NCBI RefSeq assembly: GCF_001956985.1
Contig: NZ_CP019082.1
Coordinates: forward strand, 1,860,001 to 1,924,000
DNA length: 64,000 nt
DNA from: Paludisphaera borealis
GTDB taxonomy: Bacteria; Planctomycetota; Planctomycetia; Isosphaerales; Isosphaeraceae
Direction of reading: 5' to 3'
The position numbers and the translations under genes were made by a program. Within the stretch, counting starts at the first letter, position 1; the number at the start of each line of letters is the position of its first letter. Shown piece after piece: positions 35,019-43,874 of the stretch. Below the pieces are notes generated by a model. The model was given only the letters and a program-made list of their open reading frames with translations, ran no database searches and had not been told where the DNA came from.

Positions 35019-37001
35019 ATGCGGTATCGCGAATGGAGACTGGGGAGGGAAACCCGAGGAGTCTTGATCGCTTCCGGACTGCTTGCGATCGGCGCTCTCG
35101 CCCCGTGTCTCGGGACAGGTGAAGCGGCGGCCCAGGTTCCGGTGGCGAGGGCCTCCGACTCGCCGACGGCGGCGCCCGCCGCGACCGCGACCTACGTGAG
35201 CCCGGCCGAGGCCCGGCTGCGTGGCGACGTCGCGTTTCTGGCGGCCGACGAGCAAGAAGGCCGCGCGCCCGGCACCAAGGGCATCGAAGCCTCGGCCGAC
35301 CACATCGCCGCGGTCTTCAAGGAGCTGGGGCTCAAGACCGCGCCCGGCGCGGACGGCTATTTCCAGACGTTCACGCTCACCGGCCAGCCGAGACTCGGCG
35401 AGCCCCTCGATCTGGCGGTCAAATCGTCGGACGGTCAAACCCTGAAGGCGGTCTCTCGAACCGATTTCAGCGCCCTGGCGATCGGCGTCAACGGCGTCGC
35501 CGACGCGGTCCCGATCGTCTTCGCGGGCTACGGCATCACGGCCAAGCAGGACGATCTGAAGCTCGACTACGACGACTACGCCGGCTTCGACGTCAAGGAC
35601 AAAGCCGTCCTCATCCTCCGTCGCGAGCCCCAGCAGAACGACGAGCGCAGCTCGTTCGACGGCAAGAAGACCACCGAGTTCTCGGCGCTCCGGCACAAGG
35701 CCACCAACGCGTTCCAGCACGGCGCGAAGATCGTCCTCCTCGTCAACGACTTCGCCTCCCTCGGCACCGACAACGACACGCTTCTCAGCCTCGGTTCGGC
35801 CGGGTCGGAAGTGAACTCGAAGCTGCCGTTCGTCCAGCTCACCCGCGAGTTCGCCGACAAGATCCTCAAGGCCGCCGGCGAGCCGTCGCTGACCGAGCTG
35901 GAACATCAGATCGACAAGGATCTCAAGCCCCGGACGCGCGAGCTGAAGAACGTGACGCTCTCGGCGCACGTCACGATCGAACGACCCTCGGTCGACACCA
36001 AGAACGTGATCGGCGTCCTCGAAGGCTCGGGCCCGCACGCGAACGAAACGATCGTCGTCGGCGGCCACTACGACCACCTGGGACGCGGCGGCCTGATGTC
36101 GGGCTCGCTGGCTTTCCTGTCGCGGGACATCCACAACGGCGCCGACGACAACGCGTCGGGAACCGCCATGGTGCTGGAAGTCGCGCGGCGGCTGGCCGCC
36201 CGGCGCGACCCCCTGCCCCGTCGCGTGGTCTTCATCGCCTTTTCGGGCGAAGAGCGCGGGCTGCTGGGATCGCAATACTATGTCGAACACCCGCTCTATA
36301 AGCTCGCCTCGACCGTGATGATGATCAACTTCGACATGGTCGGCCGCCTCAACGACAAAAACGAGCTAACCATGATCGGCACCGGCACCTCGCCGAACTC
36401 GCAGGGGCTGGTGGAGACGCTCGGCAAGAACGCCGGCCTGACGATCAAGACCGTCAGCGGCATGACCGACGGCTTCGGCGGCAGCGACCATCAGTCGTTC
36501 TACGGCAAGAGCATCCCCGTCCTGTTCGCGTTCACCGGCATCCATTCCGACTACCACCGGCCGAGCGACGACTCCGATCGGATCAACTACGCGGGTATGG
36601 CCAAGATCGCCGACTACATGGAGCTGATCCTCCTCGACGTCGCCCGGCGTCCCGAGCGTCCGGAGTTCGCCCGGCTGACCGCGCCGAAGCGGACGGCCCA
36701 GTCGGCGTCCACCAGTATGAGCGTGACGATGGGGGTGATGCCCGACTACGCCGATGAGTCGAAGGCCGGCATGAAGCTCTCCGACGTCCGCGAGGGGGGA
36801 CCCGCCGCCAAGGCCGGCATCAAGGGGGGCGACACCATCACCAGCATCGGCGGAAAGCCGATCAGCACGATCTACGATTACATGGAAAGCCTCGGCCGCT
36901 ACAAGCCGGGTGACCACGTCGACGTCGTCGTCAAGCGAGACGGCAAGGACGTCACGATCAAGGTGGACCTCGGCAAGCCGAACGTCGCGCCGAATCATTA
37001 A
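35019..37001 (+). CDS. Secreted M28-family zinc aminopeptidase with PA-like insert and PDZ domain
   Basis: The start at 35019, after a GAAAGGAACGAG leader, gives 660 aa with a signal peptide (GVLIASGLLAIGALAPC). Residues about 60-330 include a PA-like lid (VPIVFAGYGI). The M28 core shows all co-catalytic zinc residues: GGHYDHLG near 350, NGADDNASG near 376, the GEE pair of FSGEERGLLG near 409, NFDMVGRL, and the last His in IHSDYHRPSDD near 510. A PDZ domain closes the protein (about residues 575-655, VREGGPAAKAGIKGGD). It probably trims peptides outside the cytoplasm. It is complete, with no sign of degeneration. Confidence 0.93.
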   Translation: MRYREWRLGRETRGVLIASGLLAIGALAPCLGTGEAAAQVPVARASDSPTAAPAATATYVSPAEARLRGDVAFLAADEQEGRAPGTKGIEASADHIAAVFKELGLKTAPGADGYFQTFTLTGQPRLGEPLDLAVKSSDGQTLKAVSRTDFSALAIGVNGVADAVPIVFAGYGITAKQDDLKLDYDDYAGFDVKDKAVLILRREPQQNDERSSFDGKKTTEFSALRHKATNAFQHGAKIVLLVNDFASLGTDNDTLLSLGSAGSEVNSKLPFVQLTREFADKILKAAGEPSLTELEHQIDKDLKPRTRELKNVTLSAHVTIERPSVDTKNVIGVLEGSGPHANETIVVGGHYDHLGRGGLMSGSLAFLSRDIHNGADDNASGTAMVLEVARRLAARRDPLPRRVVFIAFSGEERGLLGSQYYVEHPLYKLASTVMMINFDMVGRLNDKNELTMIGTGTSPNSQGLVETLGKNAGLTIKTVSGMTDGFGGSDHQSFYGKSIPVLFAFTGIHSDYHRPSDDSDRINYAGMAKIADYMELILLDVARRPERPEFARLTAPKRTAQSASTSMSVTMGVMPDYADESKAGMKLSDVREGGPAAKAGIKGGDTITSIGGKPISTIYDYMESLGRYKPGDHVDVVVKRDGKDVTIKVDLGKPNVAPNH

Positions 37002-37040
37002 GGCGGATGGAATGATATCGGCATGTGCTTATTGAAACCG

Positions 37041-37168
37041 AATACAAGCCCGAAGCGCAAGCGAGTGAATCTCATCGAGGCCGTCGTCGATCGTCTGAAT
37101 CATTCCCTCGCTTGCGATTCAGGCTTGTATCGGGGGGAATTCACTCGCTTGCGCTTCGGGCTTGTATT
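37041..37168. repeat. Perfect 30-bp inverted repeat with a third diverged copy
   Basis: Copies: 37041-37070 (AATACAAGCCCGAAGCGCAA...), its exact reverse complement at 37139-37168, and a diverged reverse copy at 37101-37130. The core ACAAGCCCGAAGCGCAAGCG is a repeat style I associate with planctomycete genomes, where its translations read YKPEAQASE or NTSPKRKRV. The element overlaps the 5' end of the next gene. No transposase is present, so it resembles a REP/MITE-type element. Confidence 0.85.
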
Positions 37169-38405
37169 CCGAGGGATCGAAATAAGCCGGAATACTTGCA
37201 TCGGCTTTTCGTTCGTCGCGCTCCTTGCCGCCCTGCTGAGCGGGTGCGGGCCTCGATCGACGAACAGCGACCCTCGAGCGCTGCGGGTCGCCACGGACTG
37301 GACGAAGTCGGATCGTGACGAGATCGCCCGCGAGTTTGCGACCTGGGCTCGCGAGCGGCCCGACGGCACCCCGGCCTTGGGCTCTTCGATCGTCTGGATC
37401 GCGAAGCCGGGCGACGCCAATCCGCCCGACGTCTTTCTCGGCGGCCCGATCTCGTTCTTTGTGGACCTCGCGTCGAAGGACCAGCTCGAAAGCCTGGGGA
37501 GCGGCCCCGATCGGCCCTTCTGGTCGACGGCCCGTCGATCGGTCGTCGGGATGGTCGAGCGCGCCCCGTCGCCGACCTCCCGAACCGTTCTGGCCGATCC
37601 CCGCGTCGATCCCTTGACCCTCGCCTGGGGACTGGGCCGGCTCCGCGACGACGGTTGGCCGACCGCTTATGCGAAGCTGATCGACCTGTACGGCCGGGCG
37701 CAGACCGCGGGATGGCGCGAGGGATCGGCGCGGGCGGCCGTCGAGCGCGGCGACGCCGATGCGACGATCGCCAGGCTTGACGAAGGCGCGGCGAGCGCGC
37801 CCGACTCGGTGGTCTTCGAGGAAGGGGCGGCGATCCGTCGCGGCGCCCGACGGATGACGGCGGCGCGGACGTTCCTCCAATTCCTCGACGAACGTACCGA
37901 CGCGTCGGCCGAAAAGGTGGGAATCGGACTCTCCCCGAACGCCGAGAGCCTGGCCGCCGACCTTCTTGGCGCGACGTTGGTGGACGCTCAGGACGAGCTG
38001 AGGAAGGCGATCGATGAAATCCGCAAGGCCGGCTCGCCGCCCGGCGCCGTGCCGCTTCTGACGCAGCTCCCCCCCTGGCCTCCGGCCTCGGTGGAGAAGT
38101 TGTTGAAACGAGGCGGCGAGGGGGCGGCGACGCTCGTGGAGACGTTGGCCGGTCAGGTCGCCCCTGAACCGGGGCCGCGACTCTGGCTGTCGCAGAGCTG
38201 GCTTCGGCATCGAAAGCCGATCGACGGCGCGCTCCTGTCGGAGCTGGCCGGCGTCGATCAGGGTCGGCTGGCGCGCGAGCCTCGGTTCCGCGCCTGGCTC
38301 CGCGCCGAGTGGACGCAGTGGGCGCGGCAGCGGTATCGTTGGGTGGCTCGGCTCGCCGCCGCGCGTTCTCCTCTCCTCACGTCCATCCGATCGAGCGAGC
38401 CATGA
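37149..38405 (+). CDS. ABC importer substrate-binding lipoprotein (iron/thiamine-type)
   Basis: The body is a periplasmic binding protein of the Fe(3+)/thiamine type: LRVATDWTKSDRDEI near the mature N-terminus and PDVFLGGP later. A lipobox LLSGC precedes it. The start is uncertain. The only in-frame start codon giving a short signal peptide is a TTG at 37149, inside the inverted repeat; the ATG at 37023 would add 42 residues encoded almost wholly by repeat DNA. The element may have replaced the native start. The stop overlaps the ATPase start by 4 bp (ATGA), so the two are coupled. The ligand is unknown. Confidence 0.75.
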   Translation: MRFGLVFRGIEISRNTCIGFSFVALLAALLSGCGPRSTNSDPRALRVATDWTKSDRDEIAREFATWARERPDGTPALGSSIVWIAKPGDANPPDVFLGGPISFFVDLASKDQLESLGSGPDRPFWSTARRSVVGMVERAPSPTSRTVLADPRVDPLTLAWGLGRLRDDGWPTAYAKLIDLYGRAQTAGWREGSARAAVERGDADATIARLDEGAASAPDSVVFEEGAAIRRGARRMTAARTFLQFLDERTDASAEKVGIGLSPNAESLAADLLGATLVDAQDELRKAIDEIRKAGSPPGAVPLLTQLPPWPPASVEKLLKRGGEGAATLVETLAGQVAPEPGPRLWLSQSWLRHRKPIDGALLSELAGVDQGRLAREPRFRAWLRAEWTQWARQRYRWVARLAAARSPLLTSIRSSEP

Positions 38406-39523
38406 TCCGCGTCATCGCCGAAGGTCTGGTCAAGAGATACGGCCCGCTGGCGGCCGTCGATCATGCGTCGCTCGAACTTCCGCCGGGCGAGCTGACGTGC
38501 CTGCTCGGTCCCCCGGGCGCGGGCAAGTCGACGCTCGCGCGGTTGCTCGCCGGTCTCGAATCGCTCGACGACGGCGAGATCTACTTCGGCGAGCGGATGG
38601 TTCATGGCATTGCGCCGGGTGATCGCGGGGTCGGCATGGTGTTTCAGGACCATGCGCTCTGGCCCGCTCTTGCGGTTCGAGACAACGTCGGCTATCCGCT
38701 CAAGCTCCAGGGGATCGCCTCGCGCGAACGTCGACGCCGCGTCGAGGAAATCCTCACCACGCTGCGGATCGACAGCCTCGCCGACTCGCGTCCCGACGCG
38801 CTCTCGCCCGCTCAATCGCTGCGCGTGGCGCTGGCTCGCGCGATCGTGACCCAGCCCGACGTGCTGATCCTCGACGAGCCGCTCGCGGGCGTCGAGCCCC
38901 GGCACCGCGATGAAGCCTGGGACGAGATCCGCCGCCTCCGCGCCGAGCTGGGCCTGACGACGCTCTTTTTGACTTCGAACGTCGCCGAGGCGCTCGCCCA
39001 TTCCGAGCGACTGGCCGTGATGGATCTGGGGCGCATCCTCCAGTCGGGCGAACCTCAAGAGCTCTACAACCAGCCGATCGACGTCTTCGTCGCGCGGCTG
39101 CTGGGGCCGACGAATCTGCTGCAAGGTCAGGTCGACGGCAATGGCAATGGCAACGGCAACGGCGGCGAGCCGCGCCGGGAGGTCGTGGTCCGCACCCCGG
39201 TCGGCCGCCTTGTCGCCCGCGCGAACTTTCCAGGGCTCTCGCCGGCGACTCCCGTGACGATCTCGATCCGCCCCGAGACGTTGACCCTCGGCCCCGCGGT
39301 TCCGATCGACTCCAACCGTTTCCCCGCGACGATCGAGCGGATCGTCTTCCACGGCGGCTCGCGCGAGATCCTGCTCCGCGGCCCCGGCGATTGGCCGGTG
39401 ACCGCGGTCGCGCCGCAGTGCCATTCGGCCAACGTTCGCGAGGGCCAGACCGTGACGCTGTCCGTCGCCCCCGAGCACGTCACGCTGCTCATGGGCAAGT
39501 TCGCGGTGGCCGGCGGCCACTGA
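38402..39523 (+). CDS. ABC importer ATPase (FbpC/PotA-like) with degenerate signature, D-loop and H-loop
   Basis: This 373-aa ATPase has Walker A GPPGAGKS (36-43), Q-loop Gln82 and Walker B LILDEP (155-160). A C-terminal TOBE-like regulatory domain (about 245-365) follows a GNGNGNGNGG linker encoded by a 6-bp repeat. Three catalytic features differ from active enzymes: the signature is LSPAQ (134-138) instead of LSGGQ, the D-loop is AGVE rather than SALD, and the H-loop His is Ser192 (LTSNVAEAL). These changes predict weak or altered ATP hydrolysis. It overlaps the binding-protein stop by ATGA. The permease gene lies about 1.2 kb downstream, beyond an opposite-strand gene. Confidence 0.85.
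   Translation: MIRVIAEGLVKRYGPLAAVDHASLELPPGELTCLLGPPGAGKSTLARLLAGLESLDDGEIYFGERMVHGIAPGDRGVGMVFQDHALWPALAVRDNVGYPLKLQGIASRERRRRVEEILTTLRIDSLADSRPDALSPAQSLRVALARAIVTQPDVLILDEPLAGVEPRHRDEAWDEIRRLRAELGLTTLFLTSNVAEALAHSERLAVMDLGRILQSGEPQELYNQPIDVFVARLLGPTNLLQGQVDGNGNGNGNGGEPRREVVVRTPVGRLVARANFPGLSPATPVTISIRPETLTLGPAVPIDSNRFPATIERIVFHGGSREILLRGPGDWPVTAVAPQCHSANVREGQTVTLSVAPEHVTLLMGKFAVAGGH
39136..39165 (+). repeat. GGCAAY hexanucleotide repeat encoding GNGNGNGN
   Basis: About four copies of GGCAAT/GGCAAC lie in frame in the linker between the ATPase domain and the TOBE-like domain. Six-base units change linker length without frameshift. Confidence 0.7.
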
Positions 39524-39548
39524 GGGCCGCGGATCGTCGATCGATCGC

Positions 39549-40556
39549 TCAGACGTGGATCACGATCTTGCCGAAGTGCGACCCACTTTCCATGAGGCGC
39601 AGGGCGTCGGCGGCGTTCTCGAACGGGAACACGCGGTCGATGACCGGCTTGATCCCGCCGACGTCGATCGCGCGGTTCATCGCTTCGAACATCGCGACCG
39701 AGCCGACGTAGATCCCTTGCACCTTCACGGATCGCATCAGGATCGAGGTCGGGTCGATCTGTCCCTGGCCTGTCAGGACGCCGATCAAGGCGATGGTTCC
39801 GCCCGACCTCACGGCGCGGAGCGATCGCGGGAACGTCCCCGCGCCGCCGACCTCGACGACGACGTCGACGCCGACCCCGCCGGTGAGCTTGCGCACGGTC
39901 TTCTCCCAGTCGGGCTGGGTCTTGTAATTGATGAGGTCGGTCGCGCCGAGTTGGTGCACCCGGCTGAGCTTGGCGTCGCTGCTGGAGGTCGCGATCACGC
40001 GGGCGCCCGCGAGGCGGGCGAACTGGACGGCGAAGACCGAAACGCCGCCGGTGCCGAGCGTCAGCACGGTGTCGCCGGGCTTGATCGCGCCGGCGAGGAA
40101 CAGGCTGTGCCAGGCGGTGACGCCCGCGCAGGGGAGCGTCGCCGCTTCCTCGAAGCTGAGACGGTCGGAAACGCGAACGAGGCCGGTTTCGGGAAGTACG
40201 ACCTCCTCGGCGAGCACGCCCTCCGCCGCGCCGCCGAGGGCCGATTGCCCCTTGTGCTCATTGATCGCGCCGTCGACCCAGCCGGGCATGAAGTTGGCGG
40301 CCACGCGGTCGCCGGGCTGGAACCTCGAAACTCCCCGACCGCACGCGACGACCTCGCCGGCGGCGTCGGAGACGGGAATGCGCGGCAGCTTGAGCGTCGG
40401 GTTGTAGATCCCCTTGGCGACCAGCAGGTCCCGGAAGTTGATCGAAGCGGCACGGACCCGAATCAAGACCTCGCCAACGCCTGGCGTGGGGGACGGCAGG
40501 TCGTCCAGTTTCCAGCCGTCGGGGCCGGAAAATTCGTGCAGTCGGTAGGCTCTCAT
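39549..40556 (-). CDS. MDR-family NAD(P)-dependent oxidoreductase (quinone-oxidoreductase-like)
   Basis: The start (ATG complement at 40554-40556) gives the 335-aa medium-chain dehydrogenase plan: a GroES-like N-domain (INFRDLLVAKGIYN, RFQPGDRVAANF) and a Rossmann domain (VLTLGTGGVSVFAVQFARLAG, GATDLINYK). The structural and catalytic Cys/His cluster of zinc alcohol dehydrogenases is not evident, so it is closer to the zinc-free QOR group. The substrate is unknown. It sits on the minus strand between the ATPase and permease genes of the importer. This splits the importer into two transcription units and looks like a later insertion. Confidence 0.87.
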   Translation of the reverse strand: MRAYRLHEFSGPDGWKLDDLPSPTPGVGEVLIRVRAASINFRDLLVAKGIYNPTLKLPRIPVSDAAGEVVACGRGVSRFQPGDRVAANFMPGWVDGAINEHKGQSALGGAAEGVLAEEVVLPETGLVRVSDRLSFEEAATLPCAGVTAWHSLFLAGAIKPGDTVLTLGTGGVSVFAVQFARLAGARVIATSSSDAKLSRVHQLGATDLINYKTQPDWEKTVRKLTGGVGVDVVVEVGGAGTFPRSLRAVRSGGTIALIGVLTGQGQIDPTSILMRSVKVQGIYVGSVAMFEAMNRAIDVGGIKPVIDRVFPFENAADALRLMESGSHFGKIVIHV

Positions 40557-40729
40557 GGCGTCGTCCTCCACGCGGGGCGTCGTTCCGGACATGTCGTTCG
40601 TGACCGCCTCCAACGTACCGTCTCGGGCTCCGGCCCCGCCACTGCCGACTGGCTGTACGCGAACGCGGGCTGCTAGGATGTCCGTTTCGACGCGACCTTT
40701 CACGACTTCCCTTCATTGGCTGATTCTTG

Positions 40730-42502
40730 ATGCCGGTGCTTCGCATCCTCGGAAACTTGACATCGAGCGCCCTTCTGGGCCTGGTCGTCGTCGGCCCGAT
40801 CGTGGCGCTCTGCGCGGCGGCCGTCCTCGATCGCGGGCCGGGGGGCGAGCCACGCGTCTCGATCTTTTCGGTGGCGATCACCGCTCTCGACCCGTTCGTC
40901 TGGACCTGTGTTCGCAACAGCATGATCGCGGCCGGGGCGGTGGCGGCCGGTTCGATGGCCGTCGGCGTCTTCGTCGGCCGGCTCGTCGGCGACTGGCGAT
41001 TCCCGGCCCGGCCGATCCTGGTCGCCGCGATGAGCGCCTCGGCGGTCGCGCCCCCCGCGATCGTCGCGCTGGGCCTCTCGGTGTTGTTCGGGGCTGGTTC
41101 GGGCTCGCCGACGGCCTGGGGCGGCCGCCTCGGCCCGGTGAGTCGATTCGTGCCGGCCGACTGGGGATGGTACGCCTGGTTCTGGGCCGCGATCGTTCAG
41201 GGGGGATCGATCTCAGCCCTCGCCTGCCTGTCGGCCCAACAGCGTCTCGACCCCGCCTGGCGCGACGCCGCCCGGCTGGCGGGCGGAACGCGAAGCCGTG
41301 TCTGGCGGAAGCTGAACTGGCCGCTCCTGCGCCCCGCGCTCGCCCGGGCCGCCGGCCTCGTGTTCATCCTCACCGTCGCCGACCCCGGCGCGCCGATGAT
41401 TCTCGGGCTGCGGCGGACGCTCGGTTACCAGATTCTCAGCGTCGGCCTCGGCGACGACCCGTTTCCGTCGATCGCCGTCCTCGGGCTGATCGCTCTGTTC
41501 GTCTGCGTCGTCGTCCGCGTGATCTTGAACGGATGGGCCGGGCCGGAGCCGTCGACGTGGCCGGCCGCCGCGGCCGAGGGCCGACCGTTGCGCGCGGGGT
41601 CGTGGCGACGGAGCGCGACCGCCGCCGCGTTCGTCGGCGTCTGGGGAGTGATCGCGGGCGTGCCATTGGTCGCCGTGCTGATCGAATCGACCTGTCGCCA
41701 GCCGCTGGACGGTGCCAGCCTCGGGACGGCGGGCCACAGCCTCGGCGCTCTGGCGGGGCGTCTCCTCGATCCGACCCTCGGCGCGATCGTCGTTCATTCC
41801 GTCTGGCTCGGCTTGGGCGTCTGCGCGCTGTTCGTCGTCTCGGGCTGGCTGGCGCGATCGGCTTCGTCGGCCTCGACGGTCGGGCCGTCGGGGACGTTGC
41901 TCGCGCTGGTTCACGCCGGGGTCGCGCCTCCGCTCGTGATGGGCGTCGCCGCGCTGAGTCTGCCCTGGCTGGCCGGTCTGGCGGCCGATGCGATCGACGG
42001 CACGTCGCCGACGGGTCTGGCCTTGCTGTTCCGCCACGCGGCGGCCGCAATCGCATCGGACCCGTTCTTTTTCTTAATTCCGACCGTGGGCGTCTGGTTG
42101 GCGATGACGCCGACGCTGCTCGCCGTGTGGGAGGGCGGGTACGGGGCGGACCGCGCGCGGGAGGACCGGATCGCGGCGGCGGTCCTGGCCGGAGCGAGCT
42201 GGACCAGGGCGCACCGGCTGGCGAGCGCGTGGAGCCGGCCGGACTCGATCCGGCGGTTCGCGCTCACGACCTGTCTGGCCGCGACCAACATCGCCCCGGC
42301 CCTCTTGCTCGCGAACCGGGTCGAGAACCGGACGCTCGGGCCGGGAATCCTGCTGCTCCGCGAAGACCCGGAATTCGGCCTCGGCGCGGCGTCGGCGCTT
42401 GCGGTCGCGGTCCTGGCGGTCAATGTCGCGGTCGTGTTTCTCTGTTCGCCAGCGCGGCTCGCCGCTCGAATCGGTCCGGCCGACCACCGGAAATCGGCCT
42501 GA
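40730..42502 (+). CDS. ABC importer permease (FbpB/ThiP-like, duplicated)
   Basis: This 590-aa inner-membrane protein has two permease halves, each of about six helices, as in FbpB and ThiP. The first half has an EAA-like cytoplasmic loop (DAARLAGGTRSRVWRKLNWPLL near residues 180-200). The equivalent loop in the second half (LAGASWTRAHRLASAW) is weaker. A hydrophilic linker lies near residue 270. The start ATG at 40730 directly follows a TTG at 40727. It very probably works with the binding lipoprotein and ATPase at 37.1-39.5 kb. The ligand is unknown, with ferric iron or thiamine as family-based candidates. Confidence 0.85.
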   Translation: MPVLRILGNLTSSALLGLVVVGPIVALCAAAVLDRGPGGEPRVSIFSVAITALDPFVWTCVRNSMIAAGAVAAGSMAVGVFVGRLVGDWRFPARPILVAAMSASAVAPPAIVALGLSVLFGAGSGSPTAWGGRLGPVSRFVPADWGWYAWFWAAIVQGGSISALACLSAQQRLDPAWRDAARLAGGTRSRVWRKLNWPLLRPALARAAGLVFILTVADPGAPMILGLRRTLGYQILSVGLGDDPFPSIAVLGLIALFVCVVVRVILNGWAGPEPSTWPAAAAEGRPLRAGSWRRSATAAAFVGVWGVIAGVPLVAVLIESTCRQPLDGASLGTAGHSLGALAGRLLDPTLGAIVVHSVWLGLGVCALFVVSGWLARSASSASTVGPSGTLLALVHAGVAPPLVMGVAALSLPWLAGLAADAIDGTSPTGLALLFRHAAAAIASDPFFFLIPTVGVWLAMTPTLLAVWEGGYGADRAREDRIAAAVLAGASWTRAHRLASAWSRPDSIRRFALTTCLAATNIAPALLLANRVENRTLGPGILLLREDPEFGLGAASALAVAVLAVNVAVVFLCSPARLAARIGPADHRKSA

Positions 42503-42623
42503 ACCGCAGCGCGGCGGATAGTCCACTCGACGCATGAGCATCTGGGCGCGTAAAATCGAGGGAATCGACACGACAACCTTGCCTTTGGGGGGAGAGGGCC
42601 GCGCCAAGGCCCGGTAAACGACG

Positions 42624-43781
42624 ATGGATACGGCGAAACTGGCGCTCGAAGACGGCTCGGTGTTCACGGGTCGAGCTTTCGGTGCGCGCGGCGAGATCGA
42701 CGGCGAGGTCGTCTTCAACACCAGCATGACCGGCTACCAGGAGATCCTGACCGACCCGTCGTACCACGGTCAGATCGTCGCCATGACCTACCCCGAGATC
42801 GGCAACTACGGCGTCAACGCCGAGGACGCCGAGAGCGGCAAGCCCTGGGTGCGTGGTTTCATCGTCCGCGAGCTGAGCAGCCGCGTCAGCAACTTCCGAG
42901 CGGACGAATCGCTGGAATCCTACCTGGAAAAGCACGGGATCATCGGGCTCGCCGGCATCGACACCCGGGCTCTCGTCCGCCTGACCCGGGTCCAGGGGGC
43001 GCTCAAGGGGATTCTGTCGACGACCGACCTGGACGACGCCAGCCTCGTCGACAAGGCCCGCAAGAGCCCCGGCATGCTCGGCCGCGACCTGGCCCGCGAG
43101 GTGATGCCGCGCGAGGCGACAGTCTGGGAGCCGGGGTTGATGCAGGATTTCCTCTTTGATTCGTCGGGGAAGGACCAGACTGCGAAGTCGGAAAAGTCGT
43201 CGGCCAAGCGTCCGCATGTGGTGGCCCTCGACTACGGCATGAAGTGGAACATCCCGCGCCACCTGGTCGAAATCGGCTGCCGGGTCACCGTGGTCCCCGG
43301 CTCGGCCTCGGCCGAGGCGATCCTGGAGCACAAGCCGGACGGCCTTTTCCTCTCCAACGGCCCCGGCGACCCACGGCCGCTGGCCGCGGAGACCGAGACG
43401 ATCAAGACGCTGATCCGCAAGGCCGCCGACGCGCGCGGGGTGCCGATCTTCGGCATTTGTCTCGGGCACCAGTTGCTCGGCCAGGCGTTCGGCGCCGACA
43501 CGTTCAAGCTCAAGTTCGGCCACCGAGGCGCGAACCACCCGGTCCGCAATGAAGCCTCGGGCAAGGTTGAGATCACGACCCAGAACCACGGCTTCGCCGT
43601 CGACCCCAGCACTCTCCCCGCCGACGTGGTCCCCAGCCACGTCAACCTGAACGATCAGACCCTCGAAGGCTTGCGCCACACGCGCCTGCCGGTCTTCGGC
43701 GTCCAGTACCATCCCGAAGCCTCCGCCGGCCCGCACGACAGCCAGTACCTGTTCGCCGAATTCCGCGCGGCGATGAGCTGA
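42624..43781 (+). CDS. carA: Carbamoyl-phosphate synthase small (glutaminase) subunit
   Basis: CarA supplies ammonia from glutamine to CarB for pyrimidine and arginine synthesis. The 385-aa length is normal. The N-terminal domain begins AKLALEDGSVFTGRAFG and has NTSMTGYQEILTDPSY near residue 33. The class I amidotransferase domain shows LSNGPGDP, the nucleophile elbow FGICLGHQ (Cys intact, in contrast with the protein at 16953-17705), and the VQYHPEA His/Glu pair. carB is not in the window, so the two subunit genes are unlinked here. Confidence 0.97.
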   Translation: MDTAKLALEDGSVFTGRAFGARGEIDGEVVFNTSMTGYQEILTDPSYHGQIVAMTYPEIGNYGVNAEDAESGKPWVRGFIVRELSSRVSNFRADESLESYLEKHGIIGLAGIDTRALVRLTRVQGALKGILSTTDLDDASLVDKARKSPGMLGRDLAREVMPREATVWEPGLMQDFLFDSSGKDQTAKSEKSSAKRPHVVALDYGMKWNIPRHLVEIGCRVTVVPGSASAEAILEHKPDGLFLSNGPGDPRPLAAETETIKTLIRKAADARGVPIFGICLGHQLLGQAFGADTFKLKFGHRGANHPVRNEASGKVEITTQNHGFAVDPSTLPADVVPSHVNLNDQTLEGLRHTRLPVFGVQYHPEASAGPHDSQYLFAEFRAAMS

Positions 43782-43874
43782 ACTGGTCCGATTCACGGAA
43801 AATAAGCCCGACGCGCCAACGAAATCCTCCCTCGCGTTATTCTCTCATCGGAGAACGCGAGGAGGACGGCGCAG

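Noticed and set aside
40555-42537. 660-codon plus-strand ORF overlapping the importer permease
   Set aside because: Alternate frame of the permease gene with very high Arg/Gly content. The permease frame has clear membrane helices.
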